Origin: Batillaria attramentaria
Lineage: Eukaryota > Mollusca > Gastropoda > Batillariidae
Length of the DNA: 64,000 nucleotides
Direction: 5' to 3'
Assembly (NCBI GenBank): GCA_018292915.2
Contig: JACVVK020000054.1
Span: forward strand, 124,001 to 188,000
The notes under the pieces are model-generated. The model did no database searches, was not told where the DNA came from, and worked only from the letters and a program-made list of their open reading frames with translations. This document shows, piece after piece, positions 29,043 through 41,619 of the stretch; position 1 is the first letter of the stretch; each line of letters opens with the position of its first letter. The position numbers and the translations under genes were made by a program.

Positions 29043-29829
29043 AAGTGGAAGATATGATGTATTATCGTTTGAACTACCGTTCTGTGGACTAGCAAAATGA
29101 AAAATGCCCATGTAATCAGTTCACTGAATACTGTATGCAAACTGACGTGCACTCTTGTGGCCGGCCGCAAGACGGTCCTACTGAACTTAAGCCCGGCGAC
29201 TGATTACCTTCACACCGAGATGCGTAATCGCTCAGCGATCAGTTCAGACCTGTGGCGGCTCGCTGATAAATGAGATAAGTGGAGGTGCAGTTATAGCCAG
29301 GTGTCAGTCTCGATCATGATAATACACACTGAGTCCGAGTCGAGTCAGTGCAGTATTTCGGTGATCATGATCTGCTTGCCAGCAGAGTGATTGACAAAAA
29401 TGCAGAGTGGACCCGTTATCGACTGATCGACCTTGATGATGACGCTGTCTTGATCCGGAGTAGCGTGTGTGTCAAATCAATGATTTACCACCCCCTGTTA
29501 GGTACTTGACCTTATTTGATGCTGTAGGGTCGATCAGAAAAAGGACGCTATCGTTCGTGTGTGGGTGGGGGGGGGGGGGGAATGCTCAATACAAACTGAG
29601 TTGTCTCCGAGAAATTGCGGCCACAGGCGGGAAGTAAATACAATACAAACACTGCCACAAACAAGCAATGCAAACATGCATGCACAGAGAGAGAGAGAGA
29701 GAGAGAGAGCATGGATTTGCCGTGATAAATGTGATGTTTGCAAGTTAATTATTATTTTGGATTTTGTTAAGTCAGTTATGGCACACGCCAAAGCAGTTTT
29801 ATGTTGTCAGTTTCTATTGGTTCAGAATC

Positions 29830-29945
29830 TTAATATTTCATTCTAGTTTCAAGTTTATTTCGAGCTGTGAGTCCAAAGACGATTTTCAGTCCATTTTATA
29901 CCTGTTATTTAATGGACAATAAAGTATTTTTGAATTGAATTGAAC
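29830..29945 (+). mobile_element. 3' tail of a non-LTR element
   Basis: TAATGGACAATAAAGTATTT followed by (TTGAA)n is the typical 3' end of CR1/L2-type elements and their SINEs. No coding part is attached. Confidence 0.5.
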
Positions 29946-31745
29946 TGAATATGAAGTTCTGCCCGACCCCATACATACAAATCCCTCACAATGCAGCTAA
30001 AACGTCCATCTGGCACTGATTTGGTTTGACTGAGAGAAAACAGACGCGAGACTGACAAAGCCATAAAGGGTATAAGTGGTCATGACGGACTGAGCACTGG
30101 TGGTGGTGGTGGTGGTAGTGGTGGCGGTGGTAGTGTGTGTCGGCAAGGGGGGGGGGGTAGGGGGGGGGGAATACATCATGACCGTGAAAAGTTTTCCCAG
30201 TGTACGTCAGTCCATGTGGTCCAGGCTGAAAACAATAACGTTAGTGTATGGTTAAGTGTTCAACAGCTGTGTGGAACTAAAACAATGGTGTACACGGAGA
30301 ATTCTGTGGATTATTCCCATCTGTCACGTGACTGTACACGAGACATTTTTTCGGCTTCTGCTGTTCTTCATTTCAGCAACAGCACACAACAGCCGTACTA
30401 ATATGAAACCAAATACAGAATGATGGAAAAGCTGAGATGGTGAAAAGTTCTTCTTTTGCTTAAAATATGATTTCTTTAACTCTCTCTATCCTGTGTTTTC
30501 TCAACAGCATACCAACAGGTGATTGCTTCCCTTTGACTGGGAGAAACCCGTTTTACCTGGGCTGTATTTAGTTCCGCACTCCGAGCAATGATGAATCAGT
30601 GACGCTGAAAATAAAAACAGAAAGTTAGCGATCCCATAAATCGGACTTCTGCAGCCAAGCGTTGTGAGAGTGAGGGTCCCAGATGGACACCTTAGCATAG
30701 AGAGAGTTCAAATGCCACGATTCCATGGCCTCGGAAAGTAAGTGGGTTAAACGACACGTATAGTACAGTGAAACTGTGACCAGCTGGAGTACATGATTTT
30801 CAGTTGTAGAAAAATACCGGAGCGCGTGTTTTTGGCAAATACACATGGTCTCGTTTCCGAAAGGCGTGGGGTGTGTGGGCGCCTTTTGAACATAGAATTC
30901 AAACGGAAATCACTTGACAAAATTAATTGATGGCGATGTCCCTTACTGAGACACGTCCTCATGCAGGGTCCCACATAAGCTATAATGGTAGCGTCAACGT
31001 AGAAAGGGTTAAAAATCAATAGCTGTCAATTCATGTGGTAAAATTTATACCTGCTGAGTTGAGAAATGGAAACAGTTAAAGCAAGACGTTTTGAAACAAG
31101 TAATTGCATTAACACCGTGTGACATTTGCAGCTCAAGGGACACTGGCATTGCCGCGTGCTGCATACAAGCATAATAAACGTGTAGAATTTGAAAGAGAAT
31201 TTAAATGACAGCAGTAATGGCGTTGTCAGCTTGGGAACACGTAAAGAAAAGAACATGGTGTGGATAACAAATTTACGGTTCTGTATATCGTGTTTTCCAT
31301 TTGTGAGAGAAATTGCCACTTAAAATGTTGCATTTGTGAGGAGCTTGAGGTGACAGAAGGGTCATTGTTACGGCGCAGAAAATGTACATGTGATAAAATA
31401 CAGTGAGCATGTTCGGTGTTTGGGGAGGTCGGGTAAATGTCATGTACTGTGACAGAAATGTCAAGTAGGTGTTGAGAAACAGTAAAAGACTGCTGGTTAT
31501 TACGGGAAAGGCCGACAGGGTAAGATTCCGCCATCTTACAGGAGAAATTTGCACAGTTCTTCCTCCCGACCCTTTTCGTGAGTGTTGATATCAATGGTAC
31601 ATGTACTTGCTGATACTGATCAGTCGGTTGGATGGAATACAACAGTGTGTCCTGTACACCATAGGCATGACCTGGCTCACAACCTCGGTCAAATGCAGAA
31701 CAATGCAGAAAGGTCAGTCCTCTGCAGATCTGAATTGGCTTCCGG

Positions 31746-32098
31746 CAGTGTTCCCTGTGATTCGAAAATACAAGGGTCCTTTGGACCCTCTCTCCATATT
31801 TTTGAGGGTCCCTTCCTAAATTTTAGGGGGGCCTTGGTCTTTTGGTATAAAAAAAGTCTGAAAGTCATTGTTGTTTTTGTTTACAAAAAGCATTCAAGCA
31901 GGAGAGATGTATGTGAACTGTAGCGTGTCAGCGATAGCGACATAATCGGCAAGGCGAGGAACCCGCACGCTTACCAAACAGCGCAGTATGAGAGACCGAA
32001 AACGTGCGTCCCCTGTGACACGCTGTTCTCAAATTTATGCGTCAATTAAGAGTTTTGTGCGTACAAATACGCACACCTGTGTGTATTCGGGAACACTG
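31746..32098. mobile_element. hAT-like MITE inserted in the LINE relic
   Basis: 353 bp bounded by 10-bp inverted repeats CAGTGTTCCC (31746-31755) and GGGAACACTG (32089-32098). The interior has GAGGGTCCC/GGACCC motifs and no coding capacity. It separates LNWLP from VKARIEYK, which are adjacent in intact LINEs. The flanking 8-mers do not match well, so a target-site duplication is not established. Confidence 0.6.
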
Positions 32099-32403
32099 TC
32101 CAGTGAAGGCTAGGATCGAGTACAAGGCTGCCACTTTGTGCAACCGCACTCTGCAGTCAAACACACCTTCCTACCTTGCCGCTGAGCCAGGCTCCTCGGC
32201 CAGGAAGCAGGTCACCTATGTGTCCCCCGTTTTAACCTTAGAAGTTGTTTTAGGAAGCGTTCCTTTTCCTACACTGGTCCTGTTACGTGGAATACTCTGG
32301 GAAAACCTCTTACATGTAGATATTGTCTTACACTGGCTGTCATCTTTTAAATCTTTTAAATAAGTGTAAACTTAAAACCCACTTGTTTGCGAAGTCCCTA
32401 GAG

Positions 32404-32556
32404 GGTGGGTGGGTGGGTGTTTTGGGGTTTAACGTCCTTTTCCACCACATACGGGTGATAAAAGCCAGCACAAATATTTGGCTCCAGCCGGGATACGAAC
32501 TCACGACCCGAGCATTAGAAGTCCAACGCTCTACCATTCGGCCACCCCGGCTTCCC
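32404..32556 (-). mobile_element. SINE1, full-length copy with 15-bp target-site duplication
   Basis: Flanked by GCGAAGTCCCTAGAG at 32389-32403 and 32557-32571. The - strand reads GCCGGGGTGGCCGAATGG (A box), TTCTAATGCTCGGGTCGTGA, GTTCGTATCCCGGC (B box), then a body ending in GGTGGAAAAGGACGTTAAAC and a (CCCA)n tail. This copy defines the family length of about 150-170 bp. Confidence 0.92.
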
Positions 32557-33233
32557 GCGAAGTCCCTAGAGTGATCTGGAATTTTTAGATGGTTGATTAC
32601 TGTCTAAATGCTGTCTAGTGTCTGAATCTTTCTTAATTTCATTTGTGTGTCGTTTTACTCTTTTAATTTCACTTATTATTTTACCTCATTCATGTCGTGT
32701 TTTCTAGGGTGGTTTTTTTTCACTCACCGGCGTCTCACGTCTTGGTCTCATTAAAAAAAAATCATTTGTGTCGGTCTTCTTTTAATATTCTTTTAACTCA
32801 TAAGGTTTTACCTGTACGTTCTTTAGACTGGGGTTTTGTAGAATATTATGTTCTTTGTAACGTGCCTAAAAAGCCTGCTACCATGTTTATGCTCACAGAT
32901 CGTTCTGAGCCGTTTTCGTGGTATTTATCATCAAACCACTTTGACACCTGCACGGTGACAGCATCCGAGTCTGTAATGCTGGCACTGAGCCAACAGAAAT
33001 GTCAGTACTCGATCACGCGGCAACCACCCGTGGCGCTCCAGTAGTTTAACAACAGTCGTAGCATTTGAATGTTCGACCGCTCGCGCAAAGTGTAAACTTG
33101 TATCGCATTAAAAGCTGTACTTATCATCAGGATAGAGTATTTCGAGCGTACAAGCGCACTCACGAGCGAAACTGTTCCATAACAATTTTGTCTTCAACGA
33201 AGAGTAGCAGGCTTGGAATTATTCGCTTTACAA

Positions 33234-33234
<1 letters not shown>

Positions 33235-33267
<33 letters not shown>
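33235..33267. repeat. (TTA)n microsatellite
   Basis: About 11 TTA units. Confidence 0.95.
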
Positions 33268-33268
<1 letters not shown>

Positions 33269-35715
33269 TTCATTTCTTCACCTGGGAAGATAGCTAGCGG
33301 TGATGATATGGTAAAGTGCTGTGTAAACTAGGCTATTTACGACCAGCAAGGCAGCCGTAACGGTTAAGTCGTGTACTTCTCTGCCTACACTGAACAGGTA
33401 AGAATAATGAATGGGCGGGACCCCAGAAGCTGATGAAAGGCAGAAGCCCAGGCAGATTCCAACGTCCAACGTAAGCACTGATGCCTGTCTACACGTACAC
33501 CTCTTCGCCACGCCACTGCACCGTCCGCAGGGGAACTGACGCACGAATTTGACCAGTAATTTGTAAAATACGCTTGGTGATCAGTATGTCAAATTCAAGT
33601 ATGCACAGATAGCTGTGTTACGTACGGCATGGGGGGAAAAAAAGAGAAAACCGCGACTTCAGTGTTTGTTGAAACCTCTCCACTTGCATTATACAAGCGC
33701 GGCAACCAACGCCGGCCGGCTAACCTGCGCCCCGGCGTGGCGGTAACAGGGTGAAGAGAACAGGGTGAAGCAGCGCCACGTTTGCCAAATGGTTAATCCC
33801 GAATTAACACCTTACGAACGTTTCTTGTCAGTTATGAAAACACTAACGATCTTGTTTTCCTCCATTGATTCTGAGACCATGCGGCTTTGTCATCATTATC
33901 ATCATTTATGCTGAGAAGTAGTATCATCCTCTGGAATAAGGGGCCGCGCGCCGTGGCCGGATTTGAAAGGCACAGATGACGATAGAGGAGCTGTAGCTGT
34001 ACCTGATATTTAGTTTGTTAATAACACGCCGCAACTGACCCTCACGATGCCACAAAACGGGAAGGAAACGAAGCGAAAATAAAAGTCACTAAGATACTAG
34101 TATTGACCTTACGCTGTGAAGGTCCACTTTTGCTAACGGTGCAGAATCACTTTGACTGACCAGCACTGGGTGTTCCAAGAGGGGAAAGGGGGGGGGGGGG
34201 AAGACGAACCATGGCCCTGCTTTATGTAAAAGTGGCACATTGCATAGTCAGGATCAGGCGAAAATTCATACCCGTAAATCTGGGGCAGCATAGTGGAGAG
34301 AGCATTTCAGGACAGCTCGGATAACTGTTTGCACAATCCTGGGTTGTGGTGGCACAGAAGCTTCGCCGTATCAGCCTGGGAGAGCACCGCGTCGCTCTGT
34401 GTAAAAGTACTTACAGATTGACACAAAAAAAAAACAAAAAAAACGAGTGCGCAATGGTCAAGTGGTGACACATATTTCTGGTTATTGAAATTGTGATTTT
34501 TAACAATAAATTTTAGCCGAAGTTCGTCTCATCAAAATAACGATAGAATAATATGAATGCATTTTTTTTTAAAGACCACAGAATTTCCCGCTGGATGGAT
34601 ATTGAGTTGTGTGTCGGCAGGTGTGTCTGTACTAGCTGTCAGCATGTCTGCGCTGAAAATCATCTACCTTGGTTTTAGTTGTCAGCACGTTACACATCCT
34701 GTCACTGTTGAAGTAGTACAGATACAGGTGCCCTCAAACTGATCAGCCGCATTCTTAGTTGGAAAAAAAAATGTTTCAAGGTATGAGGTTACTGAACAGA
34801 CAAAATCACCATGTTCAAACAGTTGTGCTCTACATTTGAATTGCCTCTTAATCTCTTGCCTCCTTCCCCCGCCCCATCCAACCCCGCTCCCCCCCTCCCC
34901 TCCCCCTCCCCTCCTGAACTTTATCCCCAGGCCTTGTTCCGTCTGCGGTTTTACTACCATGCAAGGCACTTTTTTTTCTAATACAAATAACTTACCGCCG
35001 CGCTGTGCACGAACTGATCACGTGGTGGACATGTGAGGCATGTCACAGTGACTGTGGCTCATACGATCCGGCATGATGGGAGCGTTGTTGAGAAAGAAAC
35101 TCAACACAGTGACGCGGTCAGTATGATACAAATGACCTTCAACATGATTGTTCCTGCATGTTTGCATACTTAACAATGCTGAGATTTCACAACCGATCCT
35201 CGAATTCTTCTTAGTTAAGTGTTTATTTTTTCCTTTTTTTTTTCTTTTTTTTTTTGAAAGAAATATAATAGTTATAGTGACGAAGATTCAAGCAGACCGG
35301 ATGGCCTATGGCTGAGAGTGCGTGGTGGAGAAACGTTCGGTTCTGTCAAAAACAGATCGATCTTGATCCTACGCCATTATGTTGCCTTGGTAACACTTAC
35401 GCAGTTTGTTCCAGGAACGACACATTTCAACGGCTTCGGTGCAGGAAAACAAATGTTTGACTGATTGGACTGCTGGTTTTTGTGAGTCTTCAACACCACA
35501 AACCAGCTGCCATAACCTTGCTCTCAATTTCCAAAAGATAAACGATATAGAAAAGAAAAAGCTCAAGTATTAAAGCAGACCTTCATATTCATGCTGACCA
35601 ACTTAAAAAAAAAAAAATTAAGTGAAAGACAGGTCCGCATGATACTGACTACGTCGGCCTTGACACATATTTTGATCAATTATTTTTAGTGACTGATGAT
35701 TATTAATAGTCAAAA

Positions 35716-35750
35716 TGGTATGGTATGGTATGGTATGGTATGGTATGGTA
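35716..35750. repeat. (TGGTA)n microsatellite
   Basis: About seven pentanucleotide units, just upstream of a SINE1 insertion. Confidence 0.95.
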
Positions 35751-35844
35751 GATTTCTCCTCGGCGCACATATCCATCTTTTTAAAATGCTTATGGCGCCG
35801 CAGGGCTGAAGGACGAACAGTGAAAGCCCACTGCCGCTAAGCGC

Positions 35845-36012
35845 GGAGCCGGGGTGGTCGAATGGCCGAGCGTTGGACTTCTAATGCTCGGGTCGTGAGT
35901 TCGATCCCGGCTGGGGCCAAATATTTGTGCTGGCTTTTTCATCGTTGCCCCGTCATTGATATCACCCTATGTGGTGGAAAAGGACGTTAAACCCCCAAAA
36001 CCCCAACCACCC
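35845..36012 (+). mobile_element. SINE1, full-length sense copy with target-site duplication
   Basis: Flanked by GCCGCTAAGCGC at 35833-35844 and 36013-36024. Head GGAGCCGGGGTGGTCGAATG, anticodon-like loop CTTCTAA, B box GAGTTCGATCCCGGC, body with GATATCACCCTATGTGGTGG, tail GTTAAACCCCCAAAACCCC. The tRNA-like part suggests a UCU (Arg-like) anticodon, but the source tRNA is uncertain. Confidence 0.92.
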
Positions 36013-36379
36013 GCCGCTAAGCGCTATATTATGTGCAAACCTTCACCCTGCTATCCATTCTGGTGCGTGCGACAGTATTTCTGTTTTTCAACACCACCGG
36101 CCTACTCTTCATCGAAAGATGGGCGTGGGATTTTTAGCGCGCACACTTGATATTTGTGCGTGCGTGTGTACACGAGGGCGGGACAGGCACCGTAAACAAG
36201 CCTGCACGTGATTTTGACTCGATTTGGAAAGGAAAAATCCATCCAAATTCCTGTCCACCAAGGATTCGAACCGGGCGGCTCAGAATGCAACTCAAAGCTT
36301 TGAAGGTCTTTAATTCTGTTCATAACGGATCCGTTCTAATAATGCTCTGCCCTAGAACCCAATCCGGCAATCGGCAGCA

Positions 36380-36530
36380 AGTGGGTGGGTGTTTGGGAGT
36401 TTAACGTCCTTTTCCATTATATGTGGGTGATATCTAGGACGGGCCAACTGAAAAAGCCAGCACAAATATTTGGCCCCAGCCGGGATTCAAACTCACGAAC
36501 CGAGCATTGAAAATCCAACGTTCTACCATT
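36380..36530 (-). mobile_element. SINE1 copy, head truncated
   Basis: GTGGGTGGGTGTTTGGGAGT through AACGTTCTACCATT matches SINE1 in reverse. The last ~20 bases of the tRNA head are replaced where SINE2 copy 2 begins. Confidence 0.85.
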
Positions 36531-36545
36531 GTCTTTTCAGATGAA

Positions 36546-36970
36546 TTTTTTTTTTCGAAAGCTGGGGCAATTTTTATTATGCATGATGATGGTGATGAGG
36601 ATGATGTTAAGTGGAGGTCCGTGTGGTTTGGGATTGCGGGACAGGCCCGCATTCCACGCTTCCTGTCACAAATATCCCGGCGTTACTGACCAGGCCCGGG
36701 AAATACGGCACCTGCGGTGCCGGCCGTGTATTCATCCGCATCATAAGACCCGCTGTCATACCAAGGGAAGTACCCCCAAAGTCGCACCCGTGAAGTGGGT
36801 GAATCTCGGCTGTGTGGCAACAGCCTCCCCATTGGTCCCATAGCACACCCGGTCTGGGTAGGAGCCGACCCAGGTAGGAAATATCCCGCTTGCCTCGGCT
36901 GGGACTCGAACCCGGGTCTCCCGGTCCGGCCATGGTCCAAAGTGCTAATCACTACACTACGGGGGCCGGC
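36546..36970 (-). mobile_element. SINE2, second large copy
   Basis: 425 bp, aligned throughout with 15441-15956. It ends in the reverse tRNA-like head (GGGACTCGAACCCGGGTCTC, CACTACACTACGGG). An 8-bp repeat CAGATGAA flanks it (36538-36545, 36971-36978). It lies directly against a truncated SINE1. Confidence 0.85.
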
Positions 36971-36978
36971 CAGATGAA

Positions 36979-38850
36979 AATATTAGTATACATGTGGAAG
37001 TACAATCTGGTAAAACTCAAATAAACTTTCCTTTCAGACTGCAGTCCATGATTTGATGTACTAGAGTTGAAGACGGTGACTTTCGGACTCAGTGGCCGGC
37101 AATGATTAACCTGTTGGGATGACAGTGAAAGTCTAGTATTTTGTGCGCAGTAACACTGATGCAACAGCAGCGAGCAGTAGCAGGCCAAGCGGCAGAATTC
37201 ACCAAGACAATCAGTTGTTTAAACAAAATTAAATCTGTCAGCATCTGAGTCGATAGATCCATCGCCACGACATGGTATTTTTACTTCAAGGACTCACTAG
37301 AAACTGACGAAACCGGTGGTTCATCACTGAGAGTTGCCTGTGTTAGGTCAGCAGAACGCTATTGTTACAATTGTCATGTACGAGCATGTCTACTACTACA
37401 ATCGTATTTCAAGTGGTTGAGGACGTTGGGTACAGTACTGACGAGATACTGAATATCACAGAAGCAAGGTCAAGCGTCTTACGCGGACTTGCATTGGCCG
37501 GATGATACTACGTACGCTACGCGGTATTGGCTGGCCGACTTCCACGCAGATAACGAGTGGTGGACTCAACCTTACAACGTCGGTATGATCCTACACTACT
37601 CGGCCGGTGCTCGGGCCGGAGACAGCAGTTAGTACAGCCAGCGTGTGGTGCTGTAAAAGACATGGTGTCGTGACGAGGTCTGGTGCTGCACCCTTTAGCG
37701 GACAGCATCACTACTTCATTGCACAAGCTGTTGTGGCCAGACTGATCCTGACGTACAAACTGTGCCCTGTGACTGTGGATGCTCGTACCACGCGACCAGG
37801 ACGAGAAGACGAGCGTTCCGACCGTGGCACACGATGTTGCCGGTTACCTGACGCTACGTTTCGCTGTGTCAGCTTCAACAGCCCTACAGTCGTGGGACCG
37901 TGACAGCCGGGTCAGTGGTGCACATCCTCCGGCCTCAGGACCAGTGCGCGGGCCGCATCACTGAGCGTGCACGTGGAGATTGTTGAGAGGGTACGTGTTT
38001 CACAGTCAGTCGTAGTGTAGGGCTTCATGAGGGCACGTTTCTCTTTCACCATATGTGACCTAGTTGATATGCAGTGGTCTGATTGGCATTATCAGATGTG
38101 GGGGTCGTCTCAGTTTTTGACATATTGGATAGGACATGTTGATGACACAGCCAGGTCTTAATTCAAGTTATTTGTCTAGGTCGAGATACCCGGTCAAGCA
38201 GTAAAACGTTTAGTAGCAGCACTCCATTTTAGGCAGTCCGTACACTTCTGTTGTTCTCACTTGTCCTGTGAGGTCGGACAGTACGCTATGACTGAGGTGT
38301 CAAGCTTGGATTTCAGGTGTCAGTGCATCTGCAGCTTTGACAATAGCAGGCGCTGACAACGCGTACAAGGTAAAATTTGACACTGATTGCCGTGACCATC
38401 GGGTAGTCACGGTCTGTGATCAGTCATGGACCAGTCACTGGCAAGCAGGCTTTATATGAGAAAAGGCTTGGGTAATATACAGTCTTTTTTATAAGTATCA
38501 ATAATACTAGTACGTAGAAACATTGTCAGTATGTGGCACGTCGGTCAGCATCTCAGTCACAATACCGTTCTGAAGCCAGTGAAAGTTCGTTGTAGCGTTT
38601 GTAAGTTGACTGGCCACGCCTTCCCGAGCTTCACCACTGCTTGGTCTCCTGCAACTCTGTACCATTGCGGCCGTCGCTCCGCTTGGACAGCGAGGGCCGA
38701 TGGTACAGAGCTGAGCCTCCAGTCGGTGCTTTCAGTCGAATTTTATCATCAGAAGTTATCTAGCCAATCACTGACTCAGAAAATGCGGACAAGGCTTTTA
38801 TCTGCCGGTCTCCCAGCCGGTACATATGGACTTCCACTGCCGCGCTGCGT
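36979..38850. other. Intergenic stretch, no supported gene
   Basis: A moderately GC-rich block (37517-37980) gives several short overlapping frames on both strands without motifs. ACTG/CAGT are frequent. No repeats recognised. Confidence 0.6.
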
Positions 38851-39317
38851 AACAGGCTCTTTGTGATATCACTGAGTTACAAGTGAGCCGGTTCAAGTCA
38901 TGACAAGTGCAAGTAGTTCAGTTACAGTAATTCTTAAAGGGTGGGTGTTTGGGAGTTTAACGTAACAGGCTCTTTGTGATATCACTGAGTTACAAGTGAG
39001 CCGGTTCAAGTCAAGTTATGACAAGTGCAAGTAGTTCAGTTACAGTAATTCTTAAAGGGTGGGTGTTTGGGAGTTTAACGTAACAGGCTCTTTGTGATAT
39101 CACTGAGTTACAAGTGAGCCGGTTCAAGTCAAGTTATGACAAGTGCAAGTAGTTCAGTTACAGTAATTCTTAAAGGGTGGGTGTTTGGGAGTTTAACGTA
39201 ACAGGCTCTTTGTGATATCACTGAGTTACAAGTGAGCCGGTTCAAGTCAAGTTATGACAAGTGCAAGTAGTTCAGTTACAGTAATTCTTAAAGGGTGGGT
39301 GTTTGGGAGTTTAACGT
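38851..39317. repeat. About 118-bp tandem array built on a SINE1 end
   Basis: Four units start at 38851, 38964, 39082 and 39200 (spacing 113, 118, 118). Each runs from AACAGGCTCTTTGTGATATC to GGGTGGGTGTTTGGGAGTTT plus AACGT. The last unit continues into an otherwise normal SINE1 body (AACGTCCTTTTCCACCACG), so the array expanded from the SINE edge. Confidence 0.9.
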
Positions 39318-39691
39318 CCTTTTCCACCACGTAAGGATGATACCAAAGACTGAACGGGCAACTGACAAGAACTGAAAAGGCCAGCACAAATCAGTACTAG
39401 TTTGGTCCCAGCCGGGATCATAGTTCAAATTCAGTGAGTCACGACCCGACTGAGCCGCCGCTTGGAGTCGGTGAGGGGAGCCGGGGTGGTCGAATGGTAG
39501 AGCGTTGGACTTCTAATGCTCGGGTCGTGAGTTCGATTCCCGCTGGGGCCAAATGTTTGCGCTGGCTTTTTCATCGTTGCCCCGTCTTTGATATCACCCT
39601 ATGTGGTGGAAAAGGACGTTAAACCCCCAAACACCCACACCCACACCCTTGGAGTCGGTGAACGCTCTACCATTCGGCTGTCCCGGCTCTC
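39293..39691 (-). mobile_element. SINE1 copy carrying a nested SINE1 and short insertions
   Basis: Reverse SINE1 from GGGTGGGTGTTTGGGAGTTT to 39474. It resumes after the nested copy at 39662 with ACGCTCTACCATTCGGC to the end CCCGGCTCTCC. Its body has extra bases relative to intact copies, for example TGA after CAAAGAC, and CAGTACTAG between CACAAAT and TTTGG. Confidence 0.85.
39475..39647 (+). mobile_element. SINE1 full-length copy nested in another SINE1
   Basis: Flanked by CTTGGAGTCGGTGA at 39461-39474 and 39648-39661. Intact A and B boxes (TGGTCGAATGG, GAGTTCGATTCCC), tail GTTAAACCCCCAAACACCCA. Opposite orientation to its host. Confidence 0.93.
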
Positions 39692-41105
39692 CTACGATCT
39701 TAAAGGAGCATAGCATCAATAAATTCACTGGTAAAATGAACAGCTCAGAGCTGTCTTTCGATCAAAACTGACTGAGCTGCTGGTAACTGAGCTGCTGGTA
39801 ACTGAGCAAACTTCAGTTGTCTCCGGCTGTCAGACTACTTGAATCGACTGGGACGCGCGATATGTTCAGTTTCGTTGGTTTAATAAACTTGTCAGCCCTG
39901 GGCATGGCGGTTTGATCAGAAGGTAACTTGAGACGAGTGGCGTCCCATATCACAGGCTATTTTATGTTATCAGTAACAAGTGACGCCGTCATTCCGCATT
40001 CCAAACTTGCCTAGTGAGCTGCTGGCCAGAAACCAGGTCACGCACTCACAGCCCAGCTGATCGTCGACCGCATTAACCCAAGGCCGGTTTCTCTAGGTCA
40101 GGGTCATGTCGCAGACGTTGGACCACAAAACTTGGAGCCGCCATAATCATGATGCTAGTTGTACATAGGTTTATTAAGACTTCATTCTGTGAAGGACCAT
40201 TCAACTCTTATGTTCCTCAATGACACTAGGAACATCCTTTCATATCCGCGATGTCGGCCCGGCGCCTAGCGCTGTACCGTTAGTGTGGTGTTCAGTTGGG
40301 AAACAAAGCCATATTTCAGTGTTTGACACATGAACTAACAAACAATGGGGTAAACGCCATCCAGTTCGCCTGTCAGGACACTGGGGGCGTATTATACATG
40401 TAATCTGATGCAACGTTTGCTTTTTTCTGGTTACTGACTTCGGAAGTGTGCGGAAATTAGTGTGACTGACTGGGGGAAATCCGACACTGAGGTTTCAGTA
40501 AATGGGGCGAGACTGACATGCATGACAAGACATGATGACATGATACATGACGTTACGATGAGCTGACTGGCACATGACCATGACTGAATGCTGGCTACAA
40601 TGATGCACACCGATACTGGTCACACTGATTCATCCTCAGTCACAGTTACAAGCGGCGACTTTTCCGGCATCGGCAACTATTGGATGGCGTTAAGGGTTTT
40701 GAAGGGAAAGTATCGAGGAAACGTTAACTTGACTCAGTAATAATATCGTTCATATCGTGACGTGCCTGGTACACGTAAAGCTGTACATCGTTTATATAGT
40801 TTGCCATTGTCAGTGACAATGTGACCCGACTCAGTGACGGACCACTGAGTTCAGTTGTCAATTACTTCGAGTTTTCGTCTCCGGCACAATGGCGAGTATC
40901 TCAGTGTCAGAGACCGGCTGTTCAAGTGAAAGACGAAGAGAGAAAGTGGTGCATGCATTTTAAGGTAGGTCGGTTTCTCGTCGTTGGGCACTTTCTGACA
41001 ATGTTTCCGTCTTTGACTCTGTGTTGACTGATGTCAGTCCGTCGTGACTGATCCAATATCAGTCGTCGGGCTGGTTTCTTTTGTGGTTCTTGTTTCTGGT
41101 TTATG

Positions 41106-41162
41106 GTGTTTGTTTGTTTGTTTGTTTGTTTGTTTGTTTGTTTGTTTGTTTGTTTGTTTGTT
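41106..41162. repeat. (TTTG)n microsatellite
   Basis: About 14 TTTG units. Confidence 0.96.
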
Positions 41163-41545
41163 TTGTAGCAGATGGGATTCTGCGTGTAAGATTTCTGTGC
41201 TCGACTAGTCAGCTAACCACTGAGTGTTCAGTTGCTACGTCTTGTAGTGAATGTACAGGCCTGGCATCAGCATCAGGCCGTACCCGCTTGAATTAAAAGG
41301 GGTTGCGGCACACAACGTAACAGATTACATTTATTAGGAATGGCAAGCCAGATTAAGTGTAGTCGAACTTGGCGGAGAAGACGCTGAACGCTGGCCGACC
41401 TGGCAGGACGCCGACACAAAACCTCAATATGCCAAGAATGCGGTTTATTGTTGATGGGGCACAACCGTGTAGCCTTAGGCTTTGTGGTAATTGTGTTGTA
41501 AAATTAGGAGTTAGCTCCCGTTGTCTACCGAACTGCCCCCCCCCC

Positions 41546-41550
<5 letters not shown>

Positions 41551-41618
<68 letters not shown>
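41551..41618. repeat. (TC)n(AC)n compound microsatellite
   Basis: TC then AC dinucleotides, after a poly-C run. Confidence 0.97.

Positions 41619-41619
<1 letters not shown>

Larger units (their letters stand above)
26501..31679. other. Intergenic stretch, no supported gene
   Basis: GAT/GAC triplet run at 26813-26955 creates an Asp/Glu-only frame. A GC-rich 61-codon frame at 27845-28030 (GLGGIATACAVLPAARAALN) has some protein-like character on + but no family match and no clear splice sites. A SINE1 copy lies at 28915-29042 and a LINE-type tail at 29830-29945. Parts of 26.6-29.5 kb are dense in ACTG/CAGT. Confidence 0.6.
31680..32720 (+). pseudogene. Relic of a CR1/L2-like non-LTR retrotransposon reverse transcriptase, C-terminal end
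   Basis: Pieces in different frames spell the usual end of such ORF2 proteins: QMQNNAERSVLCR (about 31690), DLNWLP (31727), then VKARIEYKAA and TPSYLA (32103-32175), GPVTWNTL, and SSFKSF...CKLKTHLF before 32390. Frame changes and missing segments show decay. It is broken by a hAT-like MITE (31746-32098) between LNWLP and VKARIEYK, and by a SINE1 (32404-32556). A T-rich 3' end follows to about 32720. Confidence 0.75.
32721..35832. other. Intergenic stretch, no supported gene
   Basis: Only a (TTA)n run (33235-33267), short homopolymers and C-rich patches (34862-34915) stand out. Reading frames are short and lack family features. Confidence 0.6.

Noticed and set aside
35845..39647. tRNA genes
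   Set aside because: A and B boxes are present, but the copies have SINE bodies, CCCA tails and target duplications, so they are SINEs.
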